Assembly (NCBI RefSeq): GCF_019578655.1
Contig: NC_063257.1
Span: 10,726,001-10,790,000 of the forward strand
Length of the DNA: 64,000 nucleotides
Direction of reading: 5' to 3'
DNA from: Ricinus communis
Lineage: Eukaryota > Streptophyta > Magnoliopsida > Malpighiales > Euphorbiaceae
Positions 37,016 to 47,683 of the stretch are shown in pieces. How positions within the stretch are numbered: position 1 is the stretch's first letter; each line of letters opens with the position of its first letter. The position numbers were made by a program, and so were the translations under genes. Below the pieces are notes generated by a model. It was not told the DNA's origin. It did no database searches and saw only the letters and a list, made by a program, of their open reading frames with translations.

Positions 37016-37960
37016 GATTTTTAAAAATTAATAATAATAATAATAATAATATAATAATAGTTCTAATAGAAAAATACTGATAAAATATATAAAATTAGTG
37101 ATAAAAAAGTGACAATAATCATAGCAGTAATAAAAATAAAAATCTTATTAAAATAATAAAAGTAGTTAATTATAATATTACTATTGTTGCTAATAATAAT
37201 AGTAATCGTAGTTGTAATTACATTAATAACAATAGATATAATACTAAAACTAGAATTATTAATCACAAAATTAATAGTAGTAGTAATAATTTGAATTGAA
37301 CTAAAAAATCTAAAATCTTAGAAATAAAAAAAGATTCAATTGAATTGAAATTATAGAATAAAAAGAACTAACCCAAATTGAAATTAGAAATAAAATAAAC
37401 CAACTGATAATCTCAAAATTATTAAATTTAATCTAATCAACGGACTAGTAAATAAATCAAATTGAATGGACAATATTAATTCGGTTGAATTTAATTTCGT
37501 AATATATATTTTTATATTTAAATTATATGTTATATAAAAAAATATCAATAAGATATTAAAGTATCATGTGGTTTTACCATTAAATAACTTTTGGTATATA
37601 ATTTTTTAAAATAAAAAACAATTATGTGATTATAAATCATGACAAAAAATAGTATTTTATAATTAAAAAATTTCAATTGGTAAAAATTTAACCATTTTCA
37701 CTCCGATCATCTATTATTTCATATTTCTCATCTTTGATAATATGCGTTTAGAGCTTAACAATTTAAAACGTCATTGTTTGACTGTTAAATTGATAATCAT
37801 CGGATCAATAACTATTTAAATCACTATTTGACGGTAAAAAAGTACTAAATCGGATTATGTTAGTAGACAATTCTTTTTTTGGGCAATTATCACAAATATT
37901 AGAAAAAAATAATTTAGTCAAGGTTAGAATTTAGAGTTTGCTCTTAAGAATTGTTACTTT
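36059..37960. other. AT-rich intergenic region
   Basis: No gene is recognised. It contains the AT microsatellite at 36977-37012 and an AAT/TAG-type trinucleotide-rich stretch at about 37030-37300. The open frame at 37063-37266 (minus) is a by-product of that low complexity. Confidence 0.5.
36977..37012. repeat. (AT)n microsatellite
   Basis: About 18 uninterrupted AT units. Confidence 0.95.
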
Positions 37961-38239
37961 TTTCTGAAATACAGAATTAGTAATAAGTGCCTGTGACGAT
38001 TATAGAATTATTTTTGATATATTTAGTTTCAAGACTCAAACATGCAAAGAAATAGGTAAAAATAAATAGTCTACTAACATAATCCGATTTCAGAAAGGTC
38101 TGGACATCAGATCAACAAACAAAAAAGGAAGAGCATTTGTAACAATTTTCTCCCAAAAAAGAGCATTAGATTTTATTTAAAATCAGCATAATAGGAGTTA
38201 AATACTAATAGTACTTCATGCAGTACGTAGCTAGATCAA

Positions 38240-38500
38240 TTAGCAGTAACAATGGCAATGATGTTTTTTGCCCGATAACTTGCAGAAACCTCCTCTGCAC
38301 TTACTGCTGCAAAACTCATTGCATCTATGGTCATCGTGCCCTGGTAAGCATCTTCCGAACTCATAATGTTCCCTGCAGCACATTCCATCAGCTTGGGAAA
38401 CCGGTAGTTCAACTCGCCCAACTGCTACATTCATGTTATATTCTGCACATAACACGAGTGCAACTACAAGAACAATTGAAAATAGTTTCATTTGAGCCAT
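38240..38500 (-). CDS. Defensin-like secreted peptide, copy 1
   Basis: A single exon of 86 codons. Residues 1-26 form a typical secretion signal (MKLFSIVLVVALVLCAEY core). A short propeptide-like stretch follows (about 27-40), then a domain with ten cysteines at 41, 42, 51, 60, 64, 68, 73, 82, 84 and 86. C60-x3-C64 and C82-x-C84 give the cysteine-stabilised alpha-beta pattern of plant defensin-like (DEFL/LCR) peptides, which are secreted antimicrobial or signalling peptides. The domain is unusually rich in His (45, 55, 58, 80, 81, 83) and ends on Cys86. No intron splits signal and mature parts, although most plant DEFL genes have one there. A TATA box lies at 38620-38629. Residue 67 is Lys, as in copy 3. 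Specific activity is unknown. Confidence 0.85.
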   Translation of the reverse strand: MAQMKLFSIVLVVALVLCAEYNMNVAVGRVELPVSQADGMCCREHYEFGRCLPGHDDHRCNEFCSSKCRGGFCKLSGKKHHCHCYC

Positions 38501-38618
38501 TGTTTATAACAGTTTCAGAAATTATAGAACAAGAAAGAAAGTAACCCAAGAACAAGTTTTAGAATGAACAACAAATTTGGATGCGTAAGTATTTGCTCTT
38601 TGTTTATAAAATTGGTGT

Positions 38619-38630
38619 TCTTATATAGGC
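38619..38630 (-). promoter_or_regulatory. TATA box of DEFL copy 1
   Basis: CCTATATAAG on the minus strand, about 120 bases before the ATG. The same box sits at the same distance in all five DEFL copies. Confidence 0.65.
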
Positions 38631-38639
38631 ACCAAATTA

Positions 38640-39273
38640 CATTCCCTAACAGGGAATAAGATTATAATTCTAATATCAAATATATGTCTTAATTATGATG
38701 ATACGCCCATTAATAGAAATATATGAATTTCTTAATTTATAGCATTAAGAAATAGAATTATTCTACCAGAATAGAAACATACTGATTCTCCATTTTACAA
38801 GAAAAAGAAAAAGAAAATCATAGACATATTATATTATTCTTGGTATCAAAATACTGGTTATGGAGATTCTACATTAATTGGTCAGAAAATGTTTCCAAAA
38901 AGATAGCAGAATCTTAGTGTTGGAAATTAGAATTATTTCCCTATTGATGTTTTGTTTTATAGTCCACTTTCCAAATTAAAATTAACGGGTTATTGGTCAA
39001 CTCCATGCCTGACATTTAGAGCTATTTAAGAGGTGTAATTAGGATTCTTTTACACAATTTAAGCTACATAAATCAGCATTTAGAATTGTTTAGTAACAAT
39101 TTATTTCTTTTTCTTTAATATACATTGCTTAATAAAAGTATACTTATGCACAACATAAACATACAAACACATGACATGATGATACACAAGAGGAGAATCA
39201 ATCTAATTGAAATGCCCAGGTGCCAGGAGTGGCTCAGTAGAATAGATTATTAGAGCAACCACTTAAGGTCTTT

Positions 39274-39323
<50 letters not shown>

Positions 39324-39872
39324 TGGAAAATTAAACTATATAAAAAGTAAAAATAAAATTAAATAATTATATTTTAATCTAGTAAAATAATATAGACATT
39401 AAGTTGACAAATTGATTGTTAATGAAGAAGATTATGATAATCTTATATGGTAAAAAAAAATTTATCATCGACTTCAAATGAGATTAATACGAGTGAAATT
39501 TTAATTTTTAATATAGCTCAATTTTAGTATCTAATAGAAATAATAATTTTTAAATATTTATTTTATTTAAAAATCTAAAATTAAACTACATAATAATTTA
39601 ATAATATTAAATAAAAATAAGTATTTTTAATATGTTTAAATATCTTAGAATTAAATTGTGCTAAAAATGAAATTATATTTTAATGTAATGATAAAATTAA
39701 TTTTGGATGAGTTTGATATTTAATAATAAGCTAAAAGATCAAATTGTAATATTAAATTATTAGTTTAAACCGTCGACTAATACGGAATGAGCTAGTAGTT
39801 AATTTTATTAAAACTAAATAAAATTTTAATATAGTTGAAAAATACAGAAATTGAATCATATATTTAACTAAA
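38640..39872. other. Upstream flank of DEFL copy 1, duplicated at about 54370-55502
   Basis: No gene is seen. It contains an (AT)n(GA)n microsatellite at 39280-39323. The region to 39771 is repeated almost base for base at 54370-55502. A tRNA-like or SINE-like phrase (GGAGTGGCTCAGTAGAA at about 39229) is present, but no B-box or tail follows. Confidence 0.55.
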
Positions 39873-42169
39873 TGTAACGCCTGCATTTTCTCATCATCCA
39901 TGTTATGTGCATTTACATTTAATCATTAGGCATATGATGGTATATCAATGATATTTTTATTTTATGAGAACATATATATATTAATTATAAGTAGAGAATA
40001 AGAAGCATGATATTAGATTATTAATTTAGATAAGTTGATTAAGTACTTGGGTTATGTGTATTAAGCCTTAAGACTTAATTGAACCAATAGTTGAAGGTTG
40101 GGTAAATAGATTGGACTTAAAAGATACAATTAAAAGTTAGTACCTATATATGGTTAGTAAGAATTGATTTAGGGTGATAAAAATAGTTTAGTAGGTGGTG
40201 GCATTAAGAGAGGAATATTGGAAATTGGAACCATGAGTAAGCTCATTTTACCTCTTCATTTCTCTAAAATTCGTACATGGCCAAAAACACAAAATTTGGA
40301 ATAAGAGAGATGAGTGGAATACCTAGAAAAACTTAAGATTAAGATAGGATGTTGCCAACTATTGAAGGAGCCAAGCTAAAGCTAAAGGATTTAAGCATAT
40401 TAGCAACCCAAAAGCTGAAATTGGTAAGTTGTTACTTGAGTGTTATTAATTTGTCATTAGGGTTCTTGATTACAAATTGGAAAAACTTCATTTGATGCTC
40501 TCATTGATTAATTAAAGGTCTGATTATCATGAATTAGTAGAGTATTGAATGATTGCATAAAGATTAAGCTTGATTTAAGTTTAAGTATGTTAAGATAGAA
40601 AACTGTCAAAATTCCAGCAACCTTGATGTTCTGTATTTTAGGCATAACATGGGTTATATAAGTCCAAATTAAGCTTAATTGGTGTCTATGGAAAGTTTAA
40701 AGAGTCCTCTATAACTTTGTAGTTTTGTGATTTTGCTATTTTTGCCGTTTTGGTTGCTTAAATTGAGCAAACAGATTGCTGCTCGGGTACAACTAGCTGT
40801 ATGACCCTTGCTCAGTAATTTGAAAATAATTAAATCTATAGAAGTCGGAATTGAGTAATTCTTCTTGGATATGAAACTAGACGCATAAATGGATATGTCT
40901 ATTTAATATGAGAGTTTTGTATTAAGCCAATTTTGCCCAGCAATAAATATACCTTGGTACTAAATTCTGTCTAGAAAACAGAAATGTTGGAGATTAGTTT
41001 TATGCAATTTATTGATGTTAATTTGAGTTAAATTGGTATTTAACTAGATGGGAAATATTTATAGGATATTAAAACAGTAATTGAGAGTCTTAAAGGAAGA
41101 GTTAGACCTATGAATTAGAGAGGGGATGATCTTGTAATGCATTAGAACTCGCATTTACATGAATATTTGTAATATGCATGAAATGTGAATTGATGAATGT
41201 GTTGACAGGTACTCAAAGGCCTGGAAAGGAAGTTGTGGAGAAAGGAGGTTCTTATATGCTAAAGGAATAAGTATATTTTGAGTAAGTAAATAGTTAATAT
41301 TTGCTATGTTCATATATTTAATCAAATGTTCTGCAAATGGTTGCGTTTGCTTAATATTGTTTATGTTTGAATGACTGAGATGGAAATGATTGGTGTTGAG
41401 TGGAACAATTGTTATTGCTGAAATATGATATAAGTGAAATGATTGAATTGTGATGTTAAGTGCATATGTGCATGTGAATGGTGGATTCCCTTATGAAAAT
41501 ATATATATAAAGCCTTGGGAGGCTAAAGCCTAGAGAGGCTATAAAAGTGTATAATGTGAGATGAGGCGAGCTTACGTGTGTGATATGTGAGGATGAGGCG
41601 GAGCAGCACATTAAAGGGGATCCACAAGCCGTGAGAACTAACCATAATTGTTGAATTGTATTTCTTCTATGATGGTTGTAATGAATTGAGTAGAATGGTA
41701 TGACTTTATACCTAAACTATGAATATCATGGAAAGTTATGTGATTGGGTGGAAATTGTATTAAGTGTATGTGATATAGATTATGTTGATTATTTATTTAC
41801 TGAGCTGGAGGCTCACCCCTCTCCAAAACTTTTCTTTTCAGGTTTGTAAATAGTAGTGCATCCGTTGGTTGTATGCGAAGTCTAGCTTTTAGCCTCAAGT
41901 TGGGCCAGTTTTGTGAAGTCTCCTCCCCGATGCATTTTTGTATGCAGTTATGTGATATATATGGAAGTATGCCTTATAAGGCATAAGAAGATGTTTGTAA
42001 TACTTGTTAAATGATGTTTAAGTATAATCATATGTTTATATGTTAATAACCTTGTGTTTGGATTCTTAACAACCTACATATTGACCTATCTACCTGTAGT
42101 ATATATTCTACGACGCTTGTATGCTTCCTGGCTAATGTTTATTGGTTAACATGTGATGGGGGTGTTACA
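39873..42169. mobile_element. Solo LTR (probably Ty3/Gypsy-type)
   Basis: The 2297-base unit starts TGTAACGCCTGC and ends GGGGTGTTACA, with short inverted ends of the TGTAACRCC type typical of long plant Gypsy LTRs. It is flanked by a perfect 5-base duplication CTAAA (39868-39872 and 42170-42174). It has no protein-coding frame of note, as expected for an LTR, and no internal region or second LTR is present, so it is a recombination-derived solo LTR. It is absent from the duplicated block at 53.9-58.4 kb because that block lacks 39772-44826 altogether. Confidence 0.8.
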
Positions 42170-42174
42170 CTAAA

Positions 42175-43775
42175 TCTCATGAGTAAATAATATTTAACCC
42201 TTGTTTTTCTCATTCTATATTCATCTCCTATATATTAACTAATTATATTTTCTAAATAGCTTCCCATCTATGACTAGAATTTCCTTTCTTTTACTTACTT
42301 TTTTCTTCTTTTGATACCACCTTTTATTTACTTTTTTATAGTACTTTTTTTAATTTTTTTTATTGAAAAATAGTTTAATAATTAATAACACTACAAGTAT
42401 TTGTTAATCTCTTATAGACAAAAATTATTGTACATATATGCAAGCAAATTTGATTCCATATATGGCAATTTCATGATATTTGGTAGAATTTTGGCAATTC
42501 TACGTTTCTTCATTTTTTTTTTTGTCATTATATTATGTTTCTTTTTATTTTGAACTAAAGTAAAATAAATAGCAGTTACAATATTTTAATAAAATAATTC
42601 TAATAACTCTTAATACTTATACAATAATAAAATAAATAAAATAAATCCACTTTCAAAAATTAACTAAAAGCTTATATATATGGTTGTCTTTTTCTTTATT
42701 ATCTTCAAGAAATTAAAATTCTAATAAAAATAAATAGGCATCCAAGTTCTTGATATACTTTATCAGCGTCCATCCATGCCCATAACATCTTATGCATTAT
42801 AACATATTTTTTATAACCAATTTCAAGTCTTTGAACTTATGCAATAAGAACAACCATTAGCTTGACACCAACATTAACAACAAGGACTAATAATTCTACC
42901 CTTGTTCAACCTCCCATTATCAACATACTCCAACATGTTATTATAACATTTGAAATATATAGAGATAATTACTATTTGCTTCCTATACTTTTTCATATTA
43001 TACTAATTACCTCTAAAATTTAAAGAATATAATTTTTTATCTTTTTATTTTATAATCTTATACTAAAGACTCATTTCGTCGGAATTTCACTAATCAACCT
43101 TTAACTAGATTTGATTTTATACTATTTGCTTTTTGATTTTTGACATAATATACAAATTTTTCCTTATAATTTATTTATTATATTATAACCTCCATGTCTA
43201 ATTTTTATGCAAAAATCGATTTTAGTGTCTGCACAAAAATAATTAACTAGTATTCCTTAATTACTATGATTTTTAGCATAACTAAATTCTAGTAAAATTT
43301 AAATATCTTGAAAGTACTGATTAATCAAAATATTAGGAATTTATTTAATTTAACATTAAATTATTAAAATAATATTAGATATTATTTTTATTATTAATTT
43401 TGTTATATAATAGAATTGTAACTTTAATAAGAAATTTGATAATCAAATTATATATTTTTTCAATTTGATTCCTTAATGCATTGACTTTCAAAACGCAAGG
43501 GGATTCCAGTGAATAAATAAAATATAGGGGATAAATAGTATAAAATCAAACGTAATTAATGATTTCTTAACGAAAATTCTGAAATGAGGGGTTTTAACAT
43601 AAAATTATAAAATAGAAGAATGAAAAAGATATATTTTTTAAATGTTAAGGGTAACTAGTATAATATGGAAAAATACAATAGGCAAATAGTAATTACCTCA
43701 AATATCTACTACATGTCATTACGAAAGTGTTAAAAAAAATTAATCATAGACTTAGACGTTGTAACATATTAATAC
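42175..43775. other. AT-rich intergenic sequence
   Basis: No gene is recognised. The segment 42960-43720 contains an internal inverted similarity: AATTACTATTTGCTTCCTAT at 42967 pairs with the complement of sequence near 43680-43700, and ATTATACTAATTACC at 43007 pairs with sequence near 43650. This suggests another small foldback element (about 42960-43705). Confidence 0.45.
42962..43705. repeat. Small terminal-inverted-repeat (MITE-like) element
   Basis: The left end reads GAGATAATTACTATTTGCTT and the right end, read in reverse complement, TGAGGTAATTACTATTTGCC. Further pairing runs inward (TTCATATTATACTAATTAC against its counterpart near 43660). The two ends therefore form long, imperfect inverted repeats around an AT-rich centre. 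No coding capacity is seen and target-site duplication is unclear. Confidence 0.5.
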
Positions 43776-45875
43776 TTAGTTTTCTTGATGACCATCTTCA
43801 GAATTTTTTCTTTGTTGATAACTACAACTGTTGTGACTATATCCACCACAATTATGGCACGAGCGCTTCTTAATTGATGCTTGAGTTAATGACAACTCAA
43901 AACCACTCTTGAATTTTCTATTCTTAGTTTGTACCTTTCTTTCAACCTTTAGTTTGTGATATATTAGGGTCACTAAATTGCAATGAAATAGCAGGAATAG
44001 CAGGTTGAACATCTCTCAAGTCAAGTAAGCAATCATTAAGGGAATACTGGTGTAGGTTCAAATTGTTGCTCTTTTCATCATAAAGCATTTGGCTTTCCAT
44101 TCCTAATGCTTTTTTTGGCCATTGGGTCTAAATTATTAATAATAACTTTATAAATTTCTTCTGATTTTTCAGTAAGATGAGATAATTGGTTCATGTATCG
44201 ACATACATGTATATTTCTTAAAGAACCTACTATATAATGCTCAACCTCTTGTACTAGCCCACTATCATAAATATGATGAATGCTCCTTTTTGCATCCTTA
44301 GTCCATCGCTTCACAATATAGTTACTCGGAATTCCAACAATATTTCTTTAAATTGAAAAACCACTAATAGATGTCTGCATAAACTACCCATAATCACAAA
44401 GAGTTGGCATTAACAATTGCCAACTTTTCAATCCAAATCTAGAGAAACAACAAAAGTGTCATGAGAATCAAAGAAATTTTTTACTTTGTACTGATAATAC
44501 GAGCCATGCTTTTCAATTTTCTCCTCTGTCAAATGACTGCTTTTCACTACTTCCTCTTGAAACATATTGAAAATACTCCTAATATAAATGGATGATCCAT
44601 GATGTTCTATCTTAGACACAGTTCTCAAAATGCGTGACTTATTTCTTGACTAAAAATCTTCTATTCTTTGCTTCGAAAAGGACTATCTACAGCTTTGTCA
44701 TATTGTCTTACAAAATCTTTTAATGTTGTTGAATCCATTAAAGCATCAAAGAAAGCATTAATATTCTTTTTGAGTTGTATTCATTCCTGCAAAAAGAAAA
44801 GTATTTCTATCATATATCGGAATTCATGAATCTTGAATATTATATAATGATTGTAGGCATTCATTTTTCTCCAAGTCATACTCAACAATCAAATCTTTCT
44901 GATACCTTTCAAAGTCATCTATTGCAGGCGATTTTTGGATGCACCTTTTCAATGCCTGATTGAGACTTGAATTTTTATGATATAAATGTAACAGCTTTTC
45001 AAGGAATTTTTTTTTTAATATGCCATAAGCATAAACGATGACGAGTTGATAGAAACACTTTTTTCACTACTGCTCCAATAGCTAAATCTTGGTATGTAAT
45101 TATAGATATCGGTTGTTTTCCATATATTGCCTCAAGCCATGTTTGAAATAACCACATAAAAGATTGCTCTGATTCATCTTGTAACAAAGCGCAGCCAAAT
45201 AAAATTAATTGATAATGATGGTTTGAACCAGTAAGGGAGCAAATCGAATGCTATATTTGTTAATTTTGTAAGTGGTATCAAATGTAATAGTATCTCAAAA
45301 CTGTTGATAAGCTAGTCATAATCGTGCATCCACCAAAATAAAATAATCATTCAAGCATCATCATCACATTGAATGACATAAAAAAATTAGGATTCTCCAT
45401 TTCTCTTGTTTTACAGTAAACTAAAACAGCTTGATCCTCGACATCTAAAGTTTCTCTAAGGTGATTTCAATAATCTCTATTAGAAACTTGATGGTCAATG
45501 CTACCAAACTTTTTGTAGCTGCAGACATTTTTTTATGACATCTAAGATAGGTTACGCTCTTAGGACTAACCATAATATGGTTATGAGCATTGCTATAAGA
45601 CTTCACTATCCAATCCCTAGAATTCTTTCCCTTTGATACTTTTAACATTGCCTCACAACGAGGTCTTAAGGTTGAACATCTTTTTTCTATTTATTCCTTT
45701 GGTATTTTTTATTTCTTTTCTATAATGGCATTCATTTCAACATACATATATACCACTGACCACTTCATTACTTCGAGAACCTCTTATGTATGATTTTATA
45801 CAAATTTGAAAACCATCTTCTTTGGCAATGCCTTGCAAAAAAAAATTCAGAATCATCAAGAGAACTAAATTCCAT
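43776..45875 (-). pseudogene. Decayed FAR1/FHY3-type (MULE-derived) transposase gene
   Basis: Read on the minus strand, pieces of a FAR1-related protein appear in order. The FAR1 DNA-binding domain starts at about 45875 (MEFSSLDDSEFFF) and includes the RDWIVKSYSNAHNH segment at 45560-45620. The MULE transposase core is at 44999-45187 (FQTWLEAIYGKQPISIITYQ, then CLWHIKKKIP). A SWIM-to-C-terminal part lies at about 44300-44630 and 44078-44314. A Cys-rich tail (CHNCGGYSHNSC) is near 43840. At least five stops or frameshifts separate the pieces, so it is dead. FAR1-type genes are either domesticated transcription factors or mobile MULE transposases, and which this was cannot be told. Confidence 0.78.
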
Positions 45876-46357
45876 TCCTTAAGTTATAAATAATAGTACA
45901 ACTTTTTTCTTGAAAAAAATATGTTAGCTAAACGATCGTTACTAAAAAACAAAGAAAAACAATGATACTTTAAATACACATAGTTCTCTTTCTTGAAATT
46001 TTAGATTATTCTTAAAGCTCTCTTTCAATGGAAGAAAATAAAAGAAAAAGTACTATAAGAAAGTAAATAAAAAGTAGTATTAAAAAAAATAATAATAATA
46101 AATGAAAGGAGGTAGATTCTGATAATAGATGGAAAGTGAATTAGAAGACATAATTAGTTAATGGATAGAAGAGAGAATACAGAATGAAAAAAAGAGTTTA
46201 TAGCCGTTAGATGTAAAAGAAATCAATGGGGGAGAAATTATATAAAATTAAAACATTTTACACATGTGCAAATGAATCTCCTCCTATATATATGTATGTA
46301 TATATGTAAATCTCTAATTAATTAGAGGATCTTTTTTTTTTTTTCCTTCTTTTCAAA
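45876..46357. other. Spacer between FAR1-type relic and NB-ARC fragment
   Basis: No coding signal is seen. It is purine-rich around 46020-46230. It is repeated almost exactly at 56552-57033. Confidence 0.5.
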
Positions 46358-46655
46358 GGCCTGAGTCCAAACTTATTGAGGAAATTGTCACAGACATGTC
46401 CAAATCATTCTATAGGTTTGGTTGGAAATTTGGAATTGATTCACCCCTTGAGAAAATTCAATCTATGTTGTGCTTGGAAATGTTAGATGTTCGTATTATT
46501 GAAATATGGGGCATGCAGGGCACAGGCAAGAGCACTCTTGCTGGAGAGCCATATTTGATCAAATTTCTGCTCCGTATGAAAGTTCTTACTTTCTAATAAA
46601 TGTTAGAGAACAGTTGAAAAGTTGCCTGCTTGTTCATTTTTCAATTTAGTTTAGA
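46358..46655 (+). pseudogene. NB-ARC fragment of a TNL gene (first occurrence)
   Basis: It starts after TTTCAAAG with the typical second-exon beginning PESKLIEEIV. It then shows a linker shortened by about 24 bases relative to gene E, the segment SPLEKIQSMLCLEM, and a P-loop GMQGTGKST. A frame change follows (after LAGE), with the continuation IFDQISA and SSYF in the other frame, and the homology ends near 46655. It is closest to gene E exon 2 (62762 onward). Without TIR, LRR or the rest of NB-ARC it cannot work as a receptor. The identical fragment recurs at 57034. Confidence 0.82.
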
Positions 46656-47070
46656 AAGCCCCCATTTACATTAATTAATTTCCTCCAAAGCAGCTAAATT
46701 GAAAATTTTAAACCTCTATTCATCAATTGGGTCATTTATCATTGTTTAAGGTAACATAGTTCTAAATTCTATATTTGTATTTATTTTATTTGTTTGGTTT
46801 TGTTACAGAATTAATGGGTACCTGTGACGATTATAGAATTATTTTTCATATATTTTGTTTGAAAACCCAAACATGCAAAGAAATAGGTAAAAACAAATAG
46901 TCCACTAACATAATCCCAATTCAAAGAGGTCTGGACATCAGACCAACAAACAAAAAAGGAGAGCAGTAGTAGCAACTTTTTCCCAAAAAAGAACATTAGA
47001 TTTTATTTAATATCAGCAAAATAGGAGTTAAATATTAATAGTGCTTCATGCAGTACGTAGCTAGATCAAA
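46656..47070. other. 3' flank of DEFL copy 2
   Basis: Non-coding. The portion 46800-46930 is related to the 3' flank of copy 1 (37970-38100), and the portion 46640-46740 to 49150-49260 near copy 3. The DEFL duplication units therefore include about 0.4 kb or more of 3' sequence. Confidence 0.5.
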
Positions 47071-47331
47071 TTAGCAGTAACAATGGCAATGATGTTTCTT
47101 GCCGGATAACTTGCAGAAACCTCCTCTGCAATTACTGCTGCAAAACTCGTTGCATCTATGGTCATCGTGCCCTGGTAAGCATCTTCCGAACTCATAATGT
47201 TCCCTGCAGCACATTCCATCAGCTTGGGAAACCGGTAGTTCAACTCGCCCAACTGCTACATTCATGTTATATTCTGCACATAACACGAGTGCAACTACAA
47301 GAACAATTGAAAATAGTTTCATTTGAGCCAT
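47071..47331 (-). CDS. Defensin-like secreted peptide, copy 2
   Basis: An intronless 86-codon gene. The protein is identical to copies 4 and 5 and differs from copy 1 only at residue 67 (Asn for Lys). It has the same signal peptide and ten cysteines. By eye the coding DNA is identical to copies 4 and 5. TATA box CCTATATAAG at 47451-47460 (minus), about 120 bases before the start. It is flanked on its 3' side by the NB-ARC fragment at 46358. Confidence 0.85.
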   Translation of the reverse strand: MAQMKLFSIVLVVALVLCAEYNMNVAVGRVELPVSQADGMCCREHYEFGRCLPGHDDHRCNEFCSSNCRGGFCKLSGKKHHCHCYC

Positions 47332-47450
47332 TGTTTATAACAGTTTCAGAAATTATAGAACAAGAAAGAAAGTAACCCAAGAACAAGTTTTAGAATGAAC
47401 AACAAATTTGGATGCGTAAGTATTTGCTCTTTGTTTATAAAATTGGTGTT

Positions 47451-47460
47451 CTTATATAGG
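47451..47460 (-). promoter_or_regulatory. TATA box of DEFL copy 2
   Basis: CCTATATAAG, same spacing to the ATG as in the other copies. Confidence 0.6.
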
Positions 47461-47683
47461 CACCAATTTACATTCCCTAACAGGGAATAAGATTTTAATT
47501 CTAATATCAAATATATGTCTTAATTATGATGATACGCCCATTAATAGAAATATATGTGACTTCTTAATTTATAGCACTAATAGGGTTTTTACAAATAAAA
47601 GCGTATGTTAAGGCATGAAAAACTGAGAAACAATGCTAAATTATCTCTAAAATAGAATTATTCTACCAGAATAGAAACATACT

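Noticed and set aside
37063..37266. 67-codon Ile/Asn-rich minus-strand frame
   Set aside because: Product of an AAT/ATA-rich low-complexity stretch.
38236..38421. 61-codon frame overlapping DEFL copy 1 in another reading frame (also at 47061, 49706, 53964, 57737)
   Set aside because: It is a shadow of the DEFL coding sequence. It has no signal peptide or cysteine pattern, and its conservation is explained by the DEFL frame.
38218..38544. 108-codon plus-strand frame antisense to DEFL copy 1 (also at 53946)
   Set aside because: Antisense shadow; the Cys-rich look comes from the complementary strand. The frame is disrupted in copies 2, 3 and 5.
39222..39275. tRNA-like or SINE-like phrase (GGAGTGGCTCAGTAGAA followed by CCACTTAAGGTC)
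   Set aside because: Only an A-box-like part is present. There is no B-box (GGTTCGA type), no foldable cloverleaf and no SINE tail, and the sequence runs into a microsatellite.
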